A program made the position numbers and the translations under genes. Of a DNA stretch of 64,000 nucleotides, positions 34,564 through 47,240 are shown one piece after another. The notes under the pieces were generated by a model. The model made no database searches. It was not told the origin of the DNA and saw nothing but the letters and a program-made list of their open reading frames with translations. How positions within the stretch are numbered: position 1 is the first letter of the stretch; each line of letters begins with the position of its first letter. Origin of the DNA: Crambe crambe (lineage: Eukaryota; Porifera; Demospongiae; Poecilosclerida; Crambeidae); NCBI GenBank assembly GCA_963924555.1, contig OZ004592.1:1364001-1428000 (forward strand), given 5' to 3'.

Positions 34564-37500
34564 ATGAACCAAAACCAAGACTCACCACTCCATCTTGCTG
34601 TCAGATCTGGTAATGTGAACAAGGTTAGGGTCGTGTTATTAAATAGCAAAATGAGCATAAACAGTATCGATGATTATGGAAGGACTCCACTGGAGTTAGC
34701 GTGTGAGTTAGGGAACCTTGATATAATTAAGACTCTCATTGATCATACTGTACAAGATGATAAAGGTACTATTGGGAACAATCTTTTGAAAATAGCACTT
34801 GATTATGAGATGGATGAAGTTATATTTTTTATTATTACTAAACTCAAATGTATTAAAGGAGGATATAATATATCACCATTGCATGAGAGAGATGAAGTTA
34901 TGCTAGTACTAATTTGTGAATTTGGGTATAATCCCACTAATATCAAGGGTAGAAATGGTGTATCACCACTGCATGTAGCCTGTAAGAAAGGTAACCTCAG
35001 CCTTGTCAAGACTCTGCTGATACGTGACTACCATGCAGATTTAAATGCCAAAGATGTATTTGGTAATACACCAATTACATTAGCAATCGAGAATGAGAGA
35101 AATGAAGTTATGCTAGTACTAATTCGTCAATTTCCCACTAGTGTCAAGAGTAAAATAAGTGTGTCACTGCATGTAGCCTGTGAGAAAGGTAACCTCAGCC
35201 TTGTCAGGACTCTGATACGTGACTACCATGCAGATATAAATCATAAAGATTCTTATGGCAAAACACCCTTGACATTAGCACTTGAGAATGAGAGAGATGA
35301 AGTTATGCTAGTACTAATTAGTGAATTTGGATGTGATCCCACAAATATCAAGGGTATAAATGGTGCATCACCACTGCATGTAGCCTGTATGAAAGGTAAC
35401 CTCAGCCTTGTCAGGACTCTGATATGTGACTACCATGCAGATTTACATGACAAAGATAATTTTGGTAAAACACCCTTTACATTAGCACTTGTATATGAGA
35501 GAGATGAAGTTATGCTAGTACTAATTAGTGAATTTGGATGTGATCCCACTAATATCAAGGATAGCAATCTTGTATCACCACTGCATGTAGCCTGTAAGAA
35601 AGGTAACCCCAGCCTTGTCAGGGCTCTGATACGTGACTACCATGCAGATTTAAATGACAAAGATTCTCTTGGTGGTACCCCCTTTTCATGGGCACTTAAG
35701 AATGAGAGAGATGAAGTTATGCTAGTACTAATTAGTGAATTTGGGTGTGATCCCACTAATATCAAGGATAGATATGGTGTATCACCACTGCATGTAGCCT
35801 GTAAGAAAGGTAACCTCAGCCTTGTCAGGACTCTGATATGTGACTACCATGCAGATTTTAATAACAGAGATTCTTTTGGTGGTACACCCTTTAAATGGGC
35901 ACTTGAGAATGAGAGAGATGAAGTTATGCTAGTACTAATTAGTGAATTTGGATGTAATCCCACTAATATCAAGGATAGAAATGGTGTATCACCACTGCAT
36001 GTAGCCTGTAAGAAAGGTAACCTCAGCCTTGTCAGGACTCGTGACTACCATGCAGATTTAAATGACAAAGATTCTCTTGGTGGTACCCCCTTTTCATGGG
36101 CACTTGAGAATGAGAGAGATGAAGTTATGCTAGTACTAATTAGTGAATTTGGGTATGATCCCACTAATATCAAGGGTGAAGATGGTGTATCACCACTGCA
36201 TGTAGCCTGTAAGAAAGGTAACCTCAGCCTTGTCATGACTCTGATACGTGACTACCATGCAGATTTAAATGATGAAGATTCTTATGGTAACACACCCTTG
36301 ACATTACTACTAATTAGTGAATTTGGGTATAATCCCACTAATATCAAGGATAGAAATGGTGTATCACCACTGCATGTAGCCTGTAAGAAAAGTAACCTCA
36401 TCCTTGTCAGGACTCTGATATGTGACTACCATACAGATATAAATGGTGAAGATTCTTATGGTAAAATACCCTTTACTTTAGTACTTGAGAATGAGAGAGA
36501 TGAAGTTATGCTAGTACTAATTAGTGAATTTGGGTATGATCCCACTAATATCAAGGGTGAAGATGGTGTATCACCACTGCATGTAGCCTGTAAGAAAGGT
36601 AACCTCAACCTTGTCAGGACTCTGATACATGACTACCATGCAGATTTAAATGACAAAGATTATTTTGGCAAAAAATCCGCACTTGACAATGAAAGAGATC
36701 TAGTTATGCTAGTTAGTGAATTTGGGTATGATCCTTCTAAAATTAAACGGTCACTGCTACTTATAGCATGTAAGAAAGGTAACTTCAGCTTACTCAAGAC
36801 TCTGGTATATGATTATCATATTGATTTGAATGATAAAGATTGCTTAAACTTTAAAATGGCACTTGAGAATGAGAGAGATGAAATTGCACTGGGACTGTTT
36901 GATTATTGTTATGACCCTAAGGCTAAAGATGAGCATGGTAGATCTTTGCTCCATATAGCATGTGAGAAAGGCAGACTTGGTGTAGCTAGAGCCTTGATAC
37001 TCCACCAGCATTTGGAGTTACATGATCAGGATTCAGATGGTAACACACCTTTAGTATTGGCAGCTGAGAATGGGAGGGAGGAAGTTGTATTAGCATTGAT
37101 CAATGAGTTTGACTGTGATCCTAACAATAAAGATTCAAAGGGAAGGTCACTTCTACATGTGGCACTATATGGTGGATGGTATGGACTGTTTGAAACGCTT
37201 GTAAATAATTTTAACTTTGATTTGAATGGTCAGGATGATTGTCATGAAACACCTCTAACACTTGCAATAAAACATGAGAGAGAAATAAGAGGAATATCAC
37301 TAGAATCATCTTCAGCAAAATTCATCCACTCTTTGTTGAAAGAACTTTTATTGGATGGTGAATTACAGCATGACAGTCCTCTTGGTGCCATCCAACCAAA
37401 ACAGTTAGTATCAAGTATGTTAAGACAGTTCAATATAGATCCCAATTTGAAAGACTTTGTACATTTGGCATGTAGAGAAGGGAGAATTGATGTCATGCAT

Positions 37501-40500
37501 ACACTTATTCAAACCTTTAAAGTTGAATTAAATATTAGAGATGACCATAATGATACTCCACTAATGACAGCAGTGGAATATGGGAGATGTGAAATTGTGA
37601 AGTCGTTGATATCTGATTATGGATGTGATATCAGTATCAAAGGTTCTACTGGATATTCACTTCTCCATATTGCCATAGCAGAAGGTCACATGGAAATATT
37701 TGAGATGCTTGTGTCTGAATTTGGGATGTCCCCTATAGTGATTGATGGAGATGGTAACACACCTTTGATGCTTGCAATGAAAAAGGAGAAGAATGAGCTT
37801 GTGTTAGCACTGTTAGAGAAGTATAGCTGTGATCCTAACACTAAAGACAATGAAGGTAACTCCCCTCTACATGTAGCATGTATGAAGGGTAACCTCACCC
37901 TAGTAAAGGCTCTGATGAGTCATGGAGCAGATCAGAATGCCCTTGATGGATGTAGTAATACACCTCTCATGTTAGCAATTAAGAAGAATAATTTTAATGA
38001 AATTATGTTGGCACTGTTGACTCAAAATGGCTGTGACCCTAAAATTATAGACAATACAGGTAATTCCCCGTTACATGTAGCATGTATGAAGGGAAATCTT
38101 GATGTTGTTAAAGCTCTTATAAGTCATGGTGCAGATCAGAATTCCCTAGATAGTAATAATGATACACCTATAACATTGGCAGTCAAGAATGGATGGGATA
38201 AACTTGCATTAACATTGATCAGAGAGTATGGATGTGATCCTTATACTAAAGACTCACATGGAAGATCATTACTACATTTGGCATTAGAGAAAAGAAGGTA
38301 TAATTTGTTTGAAACACTTATGAATACCTATAATTTTGATTTGAATGCTCGAGATAATTTTAATGAAACACCTCTGATGCTTGCAGTGAAATATGAAAGT
38401 ATAATGAGGAGAACATCATCGTCAAAGAATTTTCACCATCTCTTACTAGAAGAATTTTTATTGCATGGTAAATTAATGCATGATACACCTCTTGGTGCCA
38501 TTAAACCAGAAGAGTTAGTGTCAAATATGATCAGACAGTTTAATGTAGATCCCAATTTGAAATATGCTGAAGATGATGATACACTTTTTATGAAAGCAGT
38601 AAGGTATGAAAGATGGGAAATAGTGAAGTTATTGATATGTGATTATGGATGTGATATCAGTATCAAAGGTTCTAATGGGTATTCATTTCTTCATATTGCC
38701 ATAGTAGAAGGTCACATGGAAATGTTTGAGATGCTTGTGTCTGAATTTGGGATGTCCCCTAAAGTGATTGATGGAGATGGTAACACACCTTTGATGCTTG
38801 CAATGAAAAAGGAGAAGAATGAGCTTGTCCTAGCACTGTTAGACAAGCATGGGTGTGATCCTAACACTAAAGACAATGAAGGTAACTCCCCTCTACATAT
38901 AGCATGTATGAAGGGTAACCTCACCCTAGTAAAGGCTCTGATGAGTCATGGAGCAGATCAGAATGCCCTTGATGGATATAGTAATACACCTCTAATGTTA
39001 ACAATTAAGAATAAATTCAATGAAATTATGTTGGCACTGTTATCTGAATCTGGCTGTGATCCCAACACTGAGGACAATGACGGTAACTCCCCATTACATG
39101 TAGCATATATTAAGGGCAATCCTCGTGTTGTTAGAACTCTTATAAGTCATGGTGCAGATCTGAATTCCCTAGATAGTAATAATGATACACCTATAACATT
39201 GGCAGTCAAGAATGGATGGGATAAACTTGCATTAACATTGATCAGAGAGTATGGATGTGATCCTTATACTAAAGACTCACATGGAAGATCATTACTACAT
39301 TTGGCATTAAAGAAAAGAAGGTCTAATTTGTTTAAAAAACTTATAAATGCATATAATTTTGATTTGAATGCTCGAGACAATTTTAATGAAACACCTCTGA
39401 TGCTTGCAGTGAAATATGAGAGCAGTATAAGGAAAATACCATTGTCTAAAGATTTTCTCCACCACTTACTTAAAGAAGTTTTAATGCATGGTAAATTAAG
39501 CAATGATACACCTCTTGGTGCCATTAAACCAAAACATTTAGTGTCAAATTTGATCAGTGGGTTTAATTTAGATAGTGATACACTTTTTTTGAAAGCAGTA
39601 AAGTATGAAAATTGTGAAATAATGAAGTTATTGATATGTGATCATGGATGTGATCCTAATATTAACGGGCACTTCCCACTGCATGTCGCATGCATAAAAG
39701 GTAACCTCAGACTAGTTCGAACTCTTATAACTCATGGTGCAGATCTTAATGTTCTAGATGAGCATGGCTATACACCTGTTATGATAGCAGTGATATCTGG
39801 GAATGGTGAATTAGTGAAGTTGTTGCATGATCATGGCTGTGATATTAATGTAACAGCTTCCAATGGTTGGTCACTACTTCATATTGCTATTAGTAAAGGT
39901 CATATTGAAATGTTAGAAATGTTAGTATCTAAATATGGGATGTCCCCCTTAGTTGTCGATGAAGCTGGTGACACACCTCTACATGTGTGTGCAAATTTGG
40001 GTCACTATGATTGTGTTAGATCTTTGTTGGAAGATTTCAAATCCCCAATATACATAAGAAATAGAGCAGGGAAAACCCCCATAGATGTTGCAAGGAGTAA
40101 TGTGAAACCACTATTTGATGATTATCTCTCCTATAGCAATCAAGCAATACAAGCAGATTATCAATCCATGCAACGGTTAGCAGAAAAGAAGTTTTCTGGG
40201 GCACATCACATTACAAAATTGTTTGTGGTGGGACATCCTGGGGCTGGTAAGAGTTCATTAGTTGAGGCATTAAAAAGAGAAGGATTTTTCATATCATTTT
40301 TTAGAGTGTCTGAGAAATCAGTTCCCCCTCACACTGCCGGCATAGTCCCCAGTATCCACACCAGTCCTAGCTATGGGAGGGTCCAGTTCTATGACTTTGC
40401 TGGTGACCCTGAGTACTACTCCTCACATGCTGCCATCCTGGAAAAAATATTTCAGTCTAAAATAGGCACCACTATCTGCATCATAGTACTGGACTTACAA

Positions 40501-42497
40501 GAGAATAATGAGGAAATAGAGAAAAAATTTATATATTGGTCAACTTTTATCAGTAATAGCTGCAAGAATCCACAAAATCTTCCATCTCTCTTAGTAATAG
40601 GCAGCCATTCAGATTTACTTTCTAATCAAAGGGAGGTGAGAAGGAAAAATGACTTTATCCAGAGTATGATTTTTATATATGACAATGAGAGTGTGTATTT
40701 CTCATTGGACTGTTGTTATCCAAGGTCTGATAATCTCCATGCACTGCGTAAGCACATTAAAACCATATCAGAGAAATCTAAACCTTACAGTCTCTCACAA
40801 GAAATGAGTGTCCTATTGGGTCTGTTGGAAAAAGATTTCCAGAGTGTTACTGCCTGCACAGCACATGTATTAGTTGACCACATCAATCAAGTGGGGTTAT
40901 GTTTGCCAAGATCTATGACACACCTCCACCCCTTATTGCTACAACTACAAGACATTGGTGAGGTACTGATTGTAGGAGGTGAGGAGGATGACAGCTACTT
41001 GATATTGAGTATCTCACAACTCACCAATGAAGTACACAAGAAATTATTTGCTGTAGATGCTTTTCCTAACAAGTCAAAAAACTGTAAATTCAGTATTGGA
41101 CTCCTCCCTGAGTCTTTCCTTCAGAAGGTTCTGCCTGAGTATATCACAAAGGAATGCCTGATCCAACTTCAGTATTGTCAAGAGGTATCTCCAGTAGAGA
41201 TAGATCCTGACCTCTCCATTCTCCCCAATCTCAATACTTCTGCTGATGCAGCCACCTCACCTGACCAGTCCCTCTTGTTCTTTCCTGCTCTGTGTACAGT
41301 GGATAAGAGTGCCATCAACTGGCACATACCTCCCACTAGCTACAGTATAGGTTGGCTTGCTAGATGCTCTAGACCTCAAGACTATTTCCCCCCAAGGTTC
41401 CTGCATGTCGTCCTCTTGAGGATTGCTCTGAAATTCACTGTCTTAGCTCCATCCCCTCCTGTCCATCATGCACTTGATATCAAACCACAGTGTAAGATGT
41501 GGAAGACAGGTGTGCACTGGCTGATGGAGGAGGGGGTGGAGTGTACAATGCAGCTTGTAGATGTCAGTAAAAGTGTGGTTGTTGCTCTGAGAGGCCAAGG
41601 ACAAAATTATGAGAAATATGGTGAAATTATGTGTAAAATTATCAGCTGTGTGATGGAGGCCAAGGCAGAGTTCTGTCCCTCCATCACTCCAGACTTCTTC
41701 CTGCTGGACTCCACAGACACAATAGAGTGCTTCAGTGATGGTGAGTTGTTTTCTATGCGTTCTATAGAGAAGGTCTTGATGTCACCTGAAGGTAAGGAAG
41801 TATGCTTAAACGTTTCTGGAGATAAAACTATGAGCTGTAAAAAACTGATGTTCATGCGCAAACTGATTTACTGGTACAGCCTGTTTCCGATTGAGTTCTT
41901 TCCTGTTTTCCAATTACTTGATGAGATCAGTGCCAAGTGGCATGATCTTGGTCTTTACCTTTGTCTCCCCAAAAATATACTAGATGTCATACAGGAAGAA
42001 AATTCTAGTGTCCAGAAATGTCTAAAGGAGATGGTAAGTGCTTGGATGAACTCCTCCCTCGATCCACCATGTTGGTGGCACCTTGCAAAGGCTCTGAGAG
42101 ATATGGAGATGGGAAGATTAGCCGATGAGATTGAAAGGAACCATGGTCAGTTAATTAAATGTAGTTTGACTCCTTTGACTTTATATATTATACGACCACA
42201 GGTGACCACATTGAAGTGCAGAAGAAGCTCCTTGATTCAGAGTGCCATGCTCAGAAGCCAGAGGAAGAGTTCCTGGAGTCGTTTGCTGGTGTGGTGGGGT
42301 CCAAGTGGCCGTCCCTGGCCTCCCTTCTGTCCTTGACCAGTGATGAAATGGAGAAGGTAAGGAGGGGGAAGGAGGGATTTACCCAGAAAGACCATGCTCT
42401 CCTCATGCTGAAGAAGTGGGCCTCCAAGAAAGAGGCCACATATGAACAGCTTAATCACAAGCTAAAAGCTATCCCTCTCTTTCAAATCTGCAAGTGA
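34564..42497 (+). CDS. Gene B: ankyrin-Roc-COR-Death-Death protein
   Basis: Exons 34564-42145 and 42202-42497 give about 2,625 residues from the conserved ATG; an in-frame ATG at 34435 would add 43 residues rich in Ser and Asn. It is the longest copy, through more ankyrin doublets. Domains: ankyrin about 1-1850; Roc with GHPGAGKSS (about 1890) and DFAGDPEY (about 1944) and GSHSD; COR with FFPALC and GWLARC; Death about 2455-2527; Death-like in the last exon. All indels within the ankyrin block keep frame, for example the loss joining SPLHE to RDEVMLV near 34880 and the loss in VRTRDYHADL near 36040. From the Roc domain on it differs from A at only scattered residues, while the ankyrin blocks differ in number and order. 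Intact frame over 7.6 kb argues for function. Confidence 0.9.
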
Positions 42498-43279
42498 CAC
42501 CCTTCCTCATCAGATCAATCCTTGTTTGTGAAGGGTTCTTAATGCCTAGCTATTCTTCCACAACTACAATCATCATAGTTATTTCCCATGAAAATCTCTC
42601 TCTTCTGATCTGTTTATAATATTATCCATGTTGTTGTCATCGTCATTGTTGTTGTCATTATTGTTGTTGCTGCTGCTGCTGTTGTTATCATCATTATTAT
42701 TATTGTTGTGACTACAGAATATAATCATAATCCATAATGTCTTTTCTATTAACAGACTATGTTAGATTCTATCTTTATCTTTATCAAACCATCTTATCCA
42801 CTTGTTTTGTTTTTTTTGTTTGTTTTTTTTTGTTCTTTTTGTTTTTGTTTTGTTTTTATTTTGCTTATTCTAAATTATTTTTAAGCTTTATTTTTTTAAT
42901 TTTAAGCTTTATTTTTTACCTCCTTTGGGAGTATACTTTTTGTTTCCACTCTTTCTCTCTATTTCCCATTATTTTGTATAACTTTGTCCAATTGCAACAC
43001 TCCAATGAGTATTCATTAGAGATTCTTATTATGTGCATAATTATTTATTTTCATTGCATTTCCCACTTTTCTTTGATTGCAACACTCCTCAAAATCATCT
43101 TACAGTCCATGTCACAATAATTGTTAGTCTTGTGTGTAGACAGAAGGTCAGACATCTCAGCAATGTGTGTATACTCAAACTGTCTTCAGGTGAGCTAGTA
43201 GAAATGATAACTGTATTATAACAACTGCAAGTGTATCCCCTTAATTATCTACAGATCTCACCTGAGAAAATTCAGCAGT
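42498..43279. repeat. 3' flank of B, copy of the flank of A
   Basis: Parallels 29984-30830: ttg/ctg triplet repeat (about 42630-42690), T-rich stretch, the aattgcaacactccaatgag word and the gacagaaggtcagacatc block. No coding content; long hydrophobic frames in the T-rich part are compositional. Confidence 0.8.
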
Positions 43280-44345
43280 TTCATTCATGCAATTGACTCT
43301 AACACGCATGTCAGCCATCATTGATCAGCGTCAGTGGACTCACTCTGCTAAAGCTAATAATTCTATCACCATGTCAGCCATCACTGATCAGTATCAGCAT
43401 GGACTAATGCACTCTGCTCAAGCTGATAACTATACCACCATGTCAGCCATCGTATCAGTGGACTCACTCTGCTCAAGCTAGTAACTATCACCATCAATGG
43501 ACTAACCACTGTCAGCCATCACTGGATCAGCATCTCCAATTACTCTATATACCACCATGTTGGTCATCACTGGATCAGCATCAGTGGACTCACCGGTCTA
43601 CTCAAGCTGCCTCTACCACCATGTTGGCCATCATATCAGTGGGATTCACTCTGCTCAAGCTAATTTTAGCCATCACTGGATCAGCATCAATGGACTAATA
43701 ACTCTACCACATGTTGGCCATCACTGGATCAGCATCAGTGGACTCACCACTCTACCCACCATGTCGGCCATCATATCAGTGGACTCACTCTGCTCAAGCT
43801 AATGTTATCCATCACCATGTTGGCTCAGCGTCAGTGGGTTCACCGCTCTACTCGAGCTGCCTCTACCACCATCACTGGATCAGCATCAGCGGGCTCACCA
43901 CTTTACTCGAGCTGCCTCTACCACCATCACTGGATCAGCATCTGTGGATTAACCACTGTCAGCCATCACTGGATCAGCATCAGTGGACTCACTCTACTAA
44001 AGCTAATAACTCTATCAACATCACTGGATCAGCACCAATGGACTCACCGCTCTACTCGAGCTGCCTCTACCACCATGTTGGCCATTACTGGATCAGCGTC
44101 AGTGGACTCACTGCTCTACTCGAGCTGCCTCTACCGCCATCACTGGATCAGCATCAGTGGACTCACCGCTGCCTCTACCATGTCAGCCATTACTGGATCA
44201 GCATCAGTGGACTCACCACTATACTTGAGCTGCCTCTAACCACCATGTTGGCCATCACTGGATCAGCATCAGTGGACTCACCGCTCTGCTCGAGCTGATA
44301 ACTCTACCACCATGTCAGCCATCACTGATCTCACTCTGCTTGCAG
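43280..44345. repeat. 64-bp minisatellite array, copy 2
   Basis: Same unit as 30836-31735 but with a different number and order of units and more truncated units. Overlapping open frames in two phases are consequences of the repeat length. Confidence 0.9.
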
Positions 44346-44759
44346 TGCTTGGATCAGAAGATTTTAGGAGTTCCAACATCCAAGAATCAGTATCTGATTG
44401 GATAATCTCAACATTTTAATTTTTTTTGTGTGTGTGTGCACAATAATTATTGGTTTCTTGAAGGAACCAAGTCACATCATGATATACAACTACAACATTT
44501 TATACATTATCAATTTTGCCTTTCTCCTTTAAAAAATCAACTTTTATCTTCCTCTCCTAATTCTTTTTGTAATTTTACTATTTAACTAACTGTACATTCA
44601 CATATTCCAAGTTTTTTATTTGCAAAAAAATTGTTTTCTTTTGAAATGAAAACACACGCATAATAAATAACTTTTGAAAATAATGCTTAAAAGTGTGGGG
44701 ATGATCATGAAACAGAAATCAAAAGACATGATAAAACAATAATTATCATGTTAGTTCAA

Positions 44760-45262
44760 CTATCTTGCTGACTCAGCAATCCTTGATAGGAGGGGGAGGA
44801 GTTTCTGCAACGTTCAGCCAGTGCCTCAGACTCACCAATCTGTTAAATAGTAACAACCTTAAGAACGTGAACAAGAACACAGTTCTACTGATAGCTAGCA
44901 AAAATGTGAATACACTCATTATCATTGGGGACTTTGGAAAGTCTTAGAGGTTTTTGCACATCAAATCTTATACTTTGTAACCTGTACAACCCTAACAGTA
45001 TAACTATCGGAATATGACACGAGGGACCTGCCCTACCCAGGTAGTCAGAGCTAAAGAAAGAGAGAAGTAAGAGATAGACTCACAGCACTGCTAAGCATAG
45101 TGATCAAGCTTTGGGCCTTCTTTAGCATCCCTGAAAATTTCAATCGCAGGAAGACATGGAAATCAACAGATCCAAGCTCCTGGGAGGGGGAGATCCCCGA
45201 TCCCACAGAGACCAAGCAGGTGATGGGCAGGTGGATTGTTGGCCATCACTCCTCCATCCACA
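44760..45262 (-). pseudogene. Phospholipase pseudogene after gene B
   Basis: Matches the last two exons of the phospholipase gene (32092-32800). The last exon has lost about 150 bp (the equivalent of 32137-32290), and exon 4 has lost the segment equivalent to about 32708-32759 and ends abruptly at ccatccacat. No patatin motif except a remnant is left. The break at about 45262 joins WASHC5 sequence directly. Confidence 0.85.
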
Positions 45263-45570
45263 TCCTATGTGTGCAAAAGGTAAACTCCAAAGCTTCCTAC
45301 AAAGTGAAATTGACTAAGCCATACTACGAGAGAAAGCTTCCTTACTTGGTTGGAATCAATCTTGTTCTCGGTCAGATCTGGACATTCAAAGTAACTGAAG
45401 TCAGGAAGAATGTGTTTGTATTTTTCCTGATCTTCCTTCTCCATTTTGAAGACAGGAGGAATGAAGTCTGAGAGTCAGAGGAGCTCTGCTATGATATCAT
45501 TACCTCGACTCACCAGCTTCAGAATAATCTGCCCACAGGCATTCCCTTCCGCTAAGAAATCCAACGCCAT
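45263..45570 (-). pseudogene. Duplicated WASHC5 first exon, with premature stop
   Basis: Nearly identical to 20556-20856. Exon 1 equivalent is 45346-45570 with the ATG and donor kept, but an arginine codon CGA of the parent has become TGA at 45475-45477, about codon 32. The upstream flank continues as a copy of the WASHC5 promoter and then of fragment F1. Confidence 0.9.
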
Positions 45571-45821
45571 ACTGTACTAGTCTGAAGATCTGGGGGCGTG
45601 GCTCAACGATGTCATGTGATTTTATACGCATGCGCAATTAGCGCTAGCTCAGGATTGCTGTGCACATGAGGAATCTATGTGGAGGAACCTATTAGCTATA
45701 TGCTATAGTCTACGATTCATCGCAGAAGACTTCAGCTCCCATCATACCTAACCTGGCTACTGGTATGTTATTGATATGTTTAGGGTTGCGGGGTCCTATC
45801 AGTATATTTCAGCGTTTGGTG
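45571..45821 (-). repeat. Copy of the WASHC5 promoter region
   Basis: Parallels about 20857-21113, including acgcatgcgca (about 45626-45636) and attcatcgcagaagacttc. It is interrupted by the TIR element at 45822 and continues after 46382 as the copy of 21114-21490. Confidence 0.85.
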
Positions 45822-46372
45822 TAGTCTGGCGTAGCCAGCCACACCCCGAGCGCGTAGCGCGAGGGGAGAGTCTGGTATAACATACAATACTGCGAGTTGT
45901 CAGATTGGAATTTCCATTATGGTCAGCTTGTCGTCGTCATGCTGCGTAATTGTGGTAAGTAATGGAAAGCAGCAGCTGCAGTGCAAAGATGTATATCTGC
46001 TAGCCTACTGTTGGCTCAGATATAGAAAAGAAGTAACTAAGTTTATCAAAAGCTAAAGGGAGGACAGCAAAACACAATCTCTTCCCAAATCCAGTTGGGA
46101 GCACAGCAAAAACATCCCTGCCAGATAAAATTGGATCGCCACTTCCAACTGTTCAGGCCTTAGTGAAATTGATAGCCCAACTTCAGGGCAGCTTCATTTG
46201 CTCAGTGCATAGTTTCTCCTTAGCAGCTGTCTAGTTGGCTTACTGCTGTGCATGCCTGTGGTGTACACTGTGGTTAGATGATGATAGTTGCAGATTTTCT
46301 GACAACTCAGTGTATTGAATGTTTCCAGACCACCTCGCGCGAAGTGCTCGGGGGTGTGGCTATGCCAGACTA
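45822..46372. mobile_element. TIR DNA transposon, about 551 bp, non-autonomous
   Basis: Ends tagtctggcgtagcc(agc)cacacccc and its complement ggggtgtggctatgccagacta form terminal inverted repeats. gtttggtg occurs on both sides (45814-45821 and 46374-46381), and the unoccupied paralogous site is at 21106-21113 with a single gtttggtg. An 8-9 bp duplication suggests a hAT-like or Mutator-like element. Subterminal gcgcgtagcgcgag and ctcgcgcgaagtgctcg are CG-rich. It carries a helicase fragment. Confidence 0.85.
46017..46170 (-). pseudogene. RecQ-like helicase fragment inside the TIR element
   Basis: Reads LRPEQLEVAIQF, then after a one-base loss SGRDVFAVLPTGFGKRLCFA and VLPLAFDKL. This is the region around helicase motifs 0 and I of RecQ-type SF2 helicases (Q-motif RPEQ and Walker A TGFGK). 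Only about 50 residues are present, with a frameshift. It is either a captured host fragment or a remnant of the helicase of a parent transposon. Confidence 0.7.
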
Positions 46373-46756
46373 TGTTTGGTGTAGGGTAATCTTGCTGGGA
46401 GGATCTGGGTGACCTGACTGACAACCTTCCCCATGAATGACATACTTTGTGTGTAATGTGTATGCTAATATGCTATGACATCATGAAACTATGATACTAC
46501 CAGGCTGTCAGGAGGGGGAGGGGGAAAAGACAGATAAGAGGCTAAACTTTAGCTATGCTAGTAATTTTTGTAAACCAATTGCAGCACCCACCCATGCTAC
46601 GTTGCTTGGTCTTACAAGTATCCAGAGTCACCTAATTAAATTGAACCATAAAGTCCCCTATACGAGGAATCCTTCAGATGCCATATTTGAATTGTGCATA
46701 GAATAGCTAGTTTATCATCTGGTTACATAGTTTGGTTACCACTTGGTTACCATTTC

Positions 46757-47240
46757 GTACTCTATGATGGGATTGTTCTTGGTGATGTGAACAAGGTCAG
46801 GAGTATATCATTGGAGAAGAAATGCAATTCAAATGGCGTTGATTTTTATGGCACTGGAGTTAGCATGTAAGCATGGCAACCTTGATATTGTTAGAGTTCT
46901 CATTGACCAATCAATGAAAGTGAACAAGCTATTTGAAATAGCATTTGAGTATGAAAGGGATGAAGTTATGCTCTTACTGATCAATAAATTTTGGTGTGAT
47001 CCTAATATCAAAGATGAATTAGGTACTTCACCACTGTAGCATGTAAGAAAGGTAACCTTGGACTCTGATACGTGATCATCAGGTAAGTTCCAATGCCCAA
47101 AATTCTCTAGGCAACACACCCTTTGAATTGGCTCTTGAAAATGAGAGAGATGAAGTCATGCTAGTGATCCTACCAACATTATACAAGCAGGTGGTAAATC
47201 ACCATTGCATGTAGCATGTAAGAATGGCAAGGACTAACTT
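46757..47240 (+). pseudogene. Ankyrin-repeat gene fragment F1' (copy of F1)
   Basis: Same start as F1 (YDGIVLGDVNKVRS). An 8-bp loss after gatttttatgg (about 46852) breaks the frame relative to F1. It continues further than F1, with readable pieces YERDEVMLLLINKFWCDPNI, NTPFELALENERDEVML and SPLHVACKNG, but with several indels and stops. Confidence 0.8.

Noticed and set aside
42737-43120. Hydrophobic frame rich in Phe/Leu on + strand
   Set aside because: Read from a T-rich spacer; not conserved in the paralogous flank after gene A.
43711-44298. Open frame of 195 codons on + strand
   Set aside because: Same minisatellite artefact in the second array.
45346-45570. New chimeric WASHC5-phospholipase gene
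   Set aside because: Splice phases would fit, but a premature TGA at 45475-45477 ends the frame early, so it is called a pseudogene.
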